A stretch of DNA of 64,000 bases from CAZQGO01 sp964593065 (GTDB taxonomy: Bacteria; Oederibacteriota; JAAXVQ01). A model generated the notes under the pieces. It was not told the origin of the DNA and did not search any database. It was given only the letters and a program-made list of their open reading frames with translations. This document shows positions 62,301 through 64,000 of the stretch, in pieces (the stretch's first letter is position 1; each line of letters begins with the position of its first letter). The translations under genes were made by a program, and so were the position numbers. The stretch spans positions 29,700 through 93,699 of the forward strand of contig CAZQGO010000008.1 in the NCBI GenBank assembly GCA_964593065.1, written 5' to 3'.

Positions 62301-64000
62301 ATCCGCGCCAGGTTGGCCGCGATGGCCGGGCGGCCTTCCAGGTCTGGCAGGTAATAGGCGATGTCCCCGCGACGCTGGGACTCGGGCACGAAGTTGACGT
62401 CGCGGATGGGCACCCGGGTGATATCGCCCGTCAGGTCCCTCCACTCGGCGATCAGGCGGTCCGAGCGGATCACTCCATCCCTGGCGGCGAGCCGCGAAAC
62501 GAGAATGGAAACGCCCACCAGCAGGAAGGGCAATCCGATCAGGGGCGTCACCACGGCGCCGAGGACGCCCAGCGCCAGACTGCCGACCGCCAAACCAAGC
62601 CCGATACTTAAGGCTCCGGACAGCCCGGCGGCGCCGAACCACATGCCCGCGAAGGACAGGCCCGTAACCAGGAAGGACAGGGTCGTGACCGCGGCCACGC
62701 CCAAGTTCGAGGTCGGACGGGCAGCGGTGAGTCCGGTGGCCGGCATCTCCATAAACCGCACGATGCGTCCACGATGGCCGGAAATTGTTTGTTGCACCGA
62801 AGCTGGATAGACCTCCTCCTTGTCCTTGAAATACCTTTGCTGGACATTGCCGATTGCCGTGCCAGCGCCGGTCAAATGCGCCGCGATCACCAGGTTCTCA
62901 TCCCCCACCGTGTTCAACAGCGCTCTGTCCAGCATGGTGGGCAGCAGGTCCCACAGCCGGACGTTGTCCAGGCGGGGATTGGCATAGGCGGCTGCAATCA
63001 GGCCCGCCAGTTTCCCGAGCTCGCGGTCCTTCACGTCTTGGGGCTGGCTGCTGAAATTGCTATGGGACCACACGTCCGCAATTTCGGCCAGCAGCGGCGC
63101 CAGCTCCTGCGGCCGTGTCATCCTTTCAATACGCTGTCTCGCACCGATATAGGCCGCTGGCGGGAGCAGGTCCTCGGCCGCGCCGGTTCCGATGGCGGCG
63201 GTTCCCCTGGCCCGTGTCAGCGGCTGCGCCGGCAGCGCCAGGGCCGAAGTCCGGGGCGTAGCCTGCCGGCCGGTGCTGGCGACGATGGGGACAATGGTGA
63301 CAAACAAGCCCAAGGCGTAAATCCCCAGCGCGGGTCCCACGCCCACCATGATGGCGGGAATCAACAACGAGGCGATGCCCGCGCCCACCACGGCGAGTCC
63401 GAACACCGTCAACATTTTGTTGCGCGCCGGCAGGGCCGCGAAAATCCGCGCGCCCAATGCCGGAATGGCCTGGACCATGGCCCGGAACGCGAAGACCTCG
63501 CCCGCCAAGCGGCCCGGTGCGGGTTGGCGCGCGATGGCGCGCGCCTGTTCCTGCCGCGCGTGCGCCAGCTCGTGGGTCAGGATCAGGTGCTGCACGAATT
63601 GCGGCAGGCGCGAGATCCGGGCCAGGTCCGCCACGATCGTTGCTTGGCCTTCCAGGTCCGGCAGGTAATAGGCGATGTCCCCGCGGCGCTGCGCCTCGGG
63701 TACGAAGTGGATGTCCCCGATGGGCACCCGGGTGACTTCCCCGGCCATGTCCCGCCACCCGGCGATTAAGCGGTCGCTGCGGATGACTCCATCCCTGGCG
63801 GCGAAACGCGAAATGATCATCGAAACCCCCGCCAGCAGGAAGGGGATGCCCACCACGGGGGTCACCACCGCGCCGATTGCGCCCAGGACCAGGCTGCCGG
63901 CAGTCAAACCCAGGCCCAGGCTCATGGCTCCGGACAAGCCGGCAGCCCCGAACCATATGCCTGCGAAGGACAGGCCCGTGGCCAGGAAGGACAGGGTGGT
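59387..64000 (-). CDS. Large membrane protein with duplicated HExxH domain and four FPVRAG repeats, 5' end cut by window
   Basis: 1537 codons visible; the frame is still open at 64000, and the bases there (TTLSFLATGLSFAGIWFGAAG) match the corresponding part of the second domain copy, so the start lies outside. Copy A (to about 63262) and copy B (62686-61948) each hold two hydrophobic helices, RSDRLIA-WRD, RRGDIAYYLPDLEG, and ILTHELAHARQEQARAIA with HExxH at 63560-63574 and 62246-62260, then two more helices; they resemble membrane M48/M56-type peptidases. Next come four ~120-residue repeats opening with LE-EF-I-FPVRAG-Y and containing PAHP-FF. The C-terminal ~300 residues include two hydrophobic stretches and end RRMMYGFNTAA. 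First visible gene of the operon, 34 bp before the 414-aa gene. Peptidase function is inferred from the motif. Confidence 0.85.
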   Translation of the reverse strand, partial: TTLSFLATGLSFAGIWFGAAGLSGAMSLGLGLTAGSLVLGAIGAVVTPVVGIPFLLAGVSMIISRFAARDGVIRSDRLIAGWRDMAGEVTRVPIGDIHFVPEAQRRGDIAYYLPDLEGQATIVADLARISRLPQFVQHLILTHELAHARQEQARAIARQPAPGRLAGEVFAFRAMVQAIPALGARIFAALPARNKMLTVFGLAVVGAGIASLLIPAIMVGVGPALGIYALGLFVTIVPIVASTGRQATPRTSALALPAQPLTRARGTAAIGTGAAEDLLPPAAYIGARQRIERMTRPQELAPLLAEIADVWSHSNFSSQPQDVKDRELGKLAGLIAAAYANPRLDNVRLWDLLPTMLDRALLNTVGDENLVIAAHLTGAGTAIGNVQQRYFKDKEEVYPASVQQTISGHRGRIVRFMEMPATGLTAARPTSNLGVAAVTTLSFLVTGLSFAGMWFGAAGLSGALSIGLGLAVGSLALGVLGAVVTPLIGLPFLLVGVSILVSRLAARDGVIRSDRLIAEWRDLTGDITRVPIRDVNFVPESQRRGDIAYYLPDLEGRPAIAANLARISRLPKFVQHLILTHELAHARQEQARAIAGRPAPGRLAGEVFAFRAMVQAIPVLAVRVFAAMPALNQAVTVFGLGMVGVGIAALVMPAVILAPAIITYVLGLFIIVVPIVAHTRRIALPVGAAPAAAPAVAAPVDLAAANRRALETEFRITFPVRAGTYRGVFSRDLAELRGALNLLQAQGLPAHPYFLALERPLLMEAGLVWRTEYRDLPASVGNFRLAVAEARVRLAAQAQAMGRLNEAVLTLQRAYADLRDLARTQPERARDQRMQLEREFGITFPVRAGAYEKAFSENLEQIREVIRTLQGYGIAPHPLLFGLSPEVLSTAAHSLVQVQGQGTRLTSAVIRQAVSGAKNQARAAELAAGGARSDRQAELAVQNRAALENEFNLKFPVRAGSYEAAFGRPLLELRSRMSTLRGASFPAHPFFFTLGRDQFFETLRLLTTRYANQAPSIHLYRLAAAEAALTVARQQGDSRAIQRAIRQLQTHVQKNLLLQRAALQREALEQEFGIAFPVAEGAYAQAFAGDLDGLRVVVAALLDQDLPAHPVFFEATPEQIQAAAQIIRTRVAAGERETVTLYREALTSAETQVAARAQAQAGRQQMEAAARAQSLQNLIMLNYTNRDLTETPIPRGFQMAMSTALLPAEAQSAWSLPQAALQSITVLAMLAFQVVASVVTGARRARTLEDLARQQQQTTSEYLDQHAFLNFLKFHFGLTDPAAARTFQPNHLLLRPLPGGWSRRLTAPLGAAAVRAERDDLGVMQDTIYLPAGMLATLAQDPRVDRMTAGQLLRYRTTFFLAGILIGFQSRKLQRDRRLNPVVDFVLSTFSGIGFVAEIHARLAPRAYLNGLLEQTLSHPQLGPVVASVRTEFNEVPFRESEAMVRFLIDSLAQNQELRSLLAKDTDGRLLADFLTFISRIQPGNSRTYQVFRGDQQLRIHVPTDAARGTLKLLESLGLQYRAPRFRRMMYGFNTAA
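60735..61880 (-). repeat. Four tandem FPVRAG protein repeats (~115-125 aa each)
   Basis: Repeat starts lie near 61870, 61490, 61150 and 60790: FRITFPVRAGTYRGVF, FGITFPVRAGAYEKAF, FNLKFPVRAGSYEAAF, FGIAFPVAEGAYAQAF. Each continues with L--LR and a PAHP-(Y/F)F or APHPLLF phrase, then a helical stretch. The last repeat has lost the RAG (AEG). I do not recognise this family. Confidence 0.8.
61948..64000 (-). repeat. Tandem duplication of a membrane HExxH domain, period 1314 bp (438 codons)
   Basis: Copy A runs from the window edge to about 63262, copy B from about 62686 to 61948. The HExxH codons are exactly 1314 bp apart and long stretches around them are nearly identical at DNA level, so the duplication is recent or maintained by conversion. 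The ~575 bp between the copies encodes a soluble helical linker found once. Confidence 0.85.

Noticed and set aside
63935..63937. TTG at 63937 as start of the HExxH-repeat protein.
   Set aside because: The frame is open upstream to the window edge and matches the second domain copy residue for residue, so this TTG is an internal leucine.
1..64000. tRNA, rRNA, transposase, integrase or phage genes.
   Set aside because: None seen on either strand by eye; a tRNAscan or Infernal run would settle small RNAs.

Overview
This is a GC-rich, gene-dense stretch of a Gram-negative bacterial chromosome with no RNA genes, mobile elements or CRISPR array that I can see. Signal peptides, lipoboxes, an outer-membrane barrel and type-IX-like C-terminal sorting domains indicate a diderm. 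The combination of a single ~29 kb reading frame, very large membrane proteins next to it and a rich glycan-degradation locus fits the candidate phylum Omnitrophota (OP3) or a close PVC relative, where giant genes are known. This placement is inference; no marker gene is present.

Positions 1-25.0 kb form a glycan (most likely beta-1,3-glucan) acquisition and breakdown locus. Leftward operon A (promoter 12191-12220) encodes a sugar-binding lipoprotein, two ABC permeases and a secreted GH2 enzyme with a triplicated accessory domain. No ABC ATPase is encoded nearby. A hairpin plus T-tract separates the binding protein from the permeases. Leftward operon B (promoter 3847-3875) encodes a secreted CBM-like protein with a FlgD/Por-type C-terminal domain, a PorV-like barrel and a second secreted CBM-like protein cut by the window start. 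Three further leftward genes encode two paralogous lipoproteins and an S/T/P-linker protein with a type-IX-like tail. Leftward operon C (promoter 21592-21620) encodes a GH161/GH94-like glucan phosphorylase and a signal-less GH35. Divergent from it, two rightward genes encode a secreted sugar-binding-fold protein and a secreted GH5 exo-1,3-glucanase-like enzyme with two CBM-like domains. Together these describe outside hydrolysis (GH5, GH2), uptake (ABC transporter) and inside phosphorolysis or galactoside cleavage (GH161-like, GH35).

Positions 25.2 kb to the right edge form one leftward transcription unit of four genes, ending at a strong terminator (25221-25261). In transcription order they are: a protein of more than 1537 aa with a duplicated membrane HExxH domain and four FPVRAG repeats (start beyond the window); a 414-aa and a 1256-aa protein that share a TIKI/TraB/EreA-like domain, the longer one adding an HExxH domain; and a 9654-aa giant protein.

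The main discovery is in the giant protein. Residues about 110-510 are recognisably SecY, and residues about 780-1480 are recognisably the SecA motor with Walker A (GLGKS, 800-804), DE (926-927), the PPXD region, and motif VI (GRARR, 1424-1428) all in order. A channel and its motor are thus fused in one chain. About 4300 residues further on, the same chain carries an OpgH/GT2-like membrane glycosyltransferase segment (TDSD 5818-5821, SHD 5924-5926, KRW 5970-5972), followed by two more blocks of membrane helices and about 950 soluble C-terminal residues. The SecA-like domain also contains two in-frame copies of a 32-bp hairpin-forming repeat. I infer a dedicated, self-contained export/envelope-assembly machine operating with membrane metalloproteases. 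Its function is unproven.
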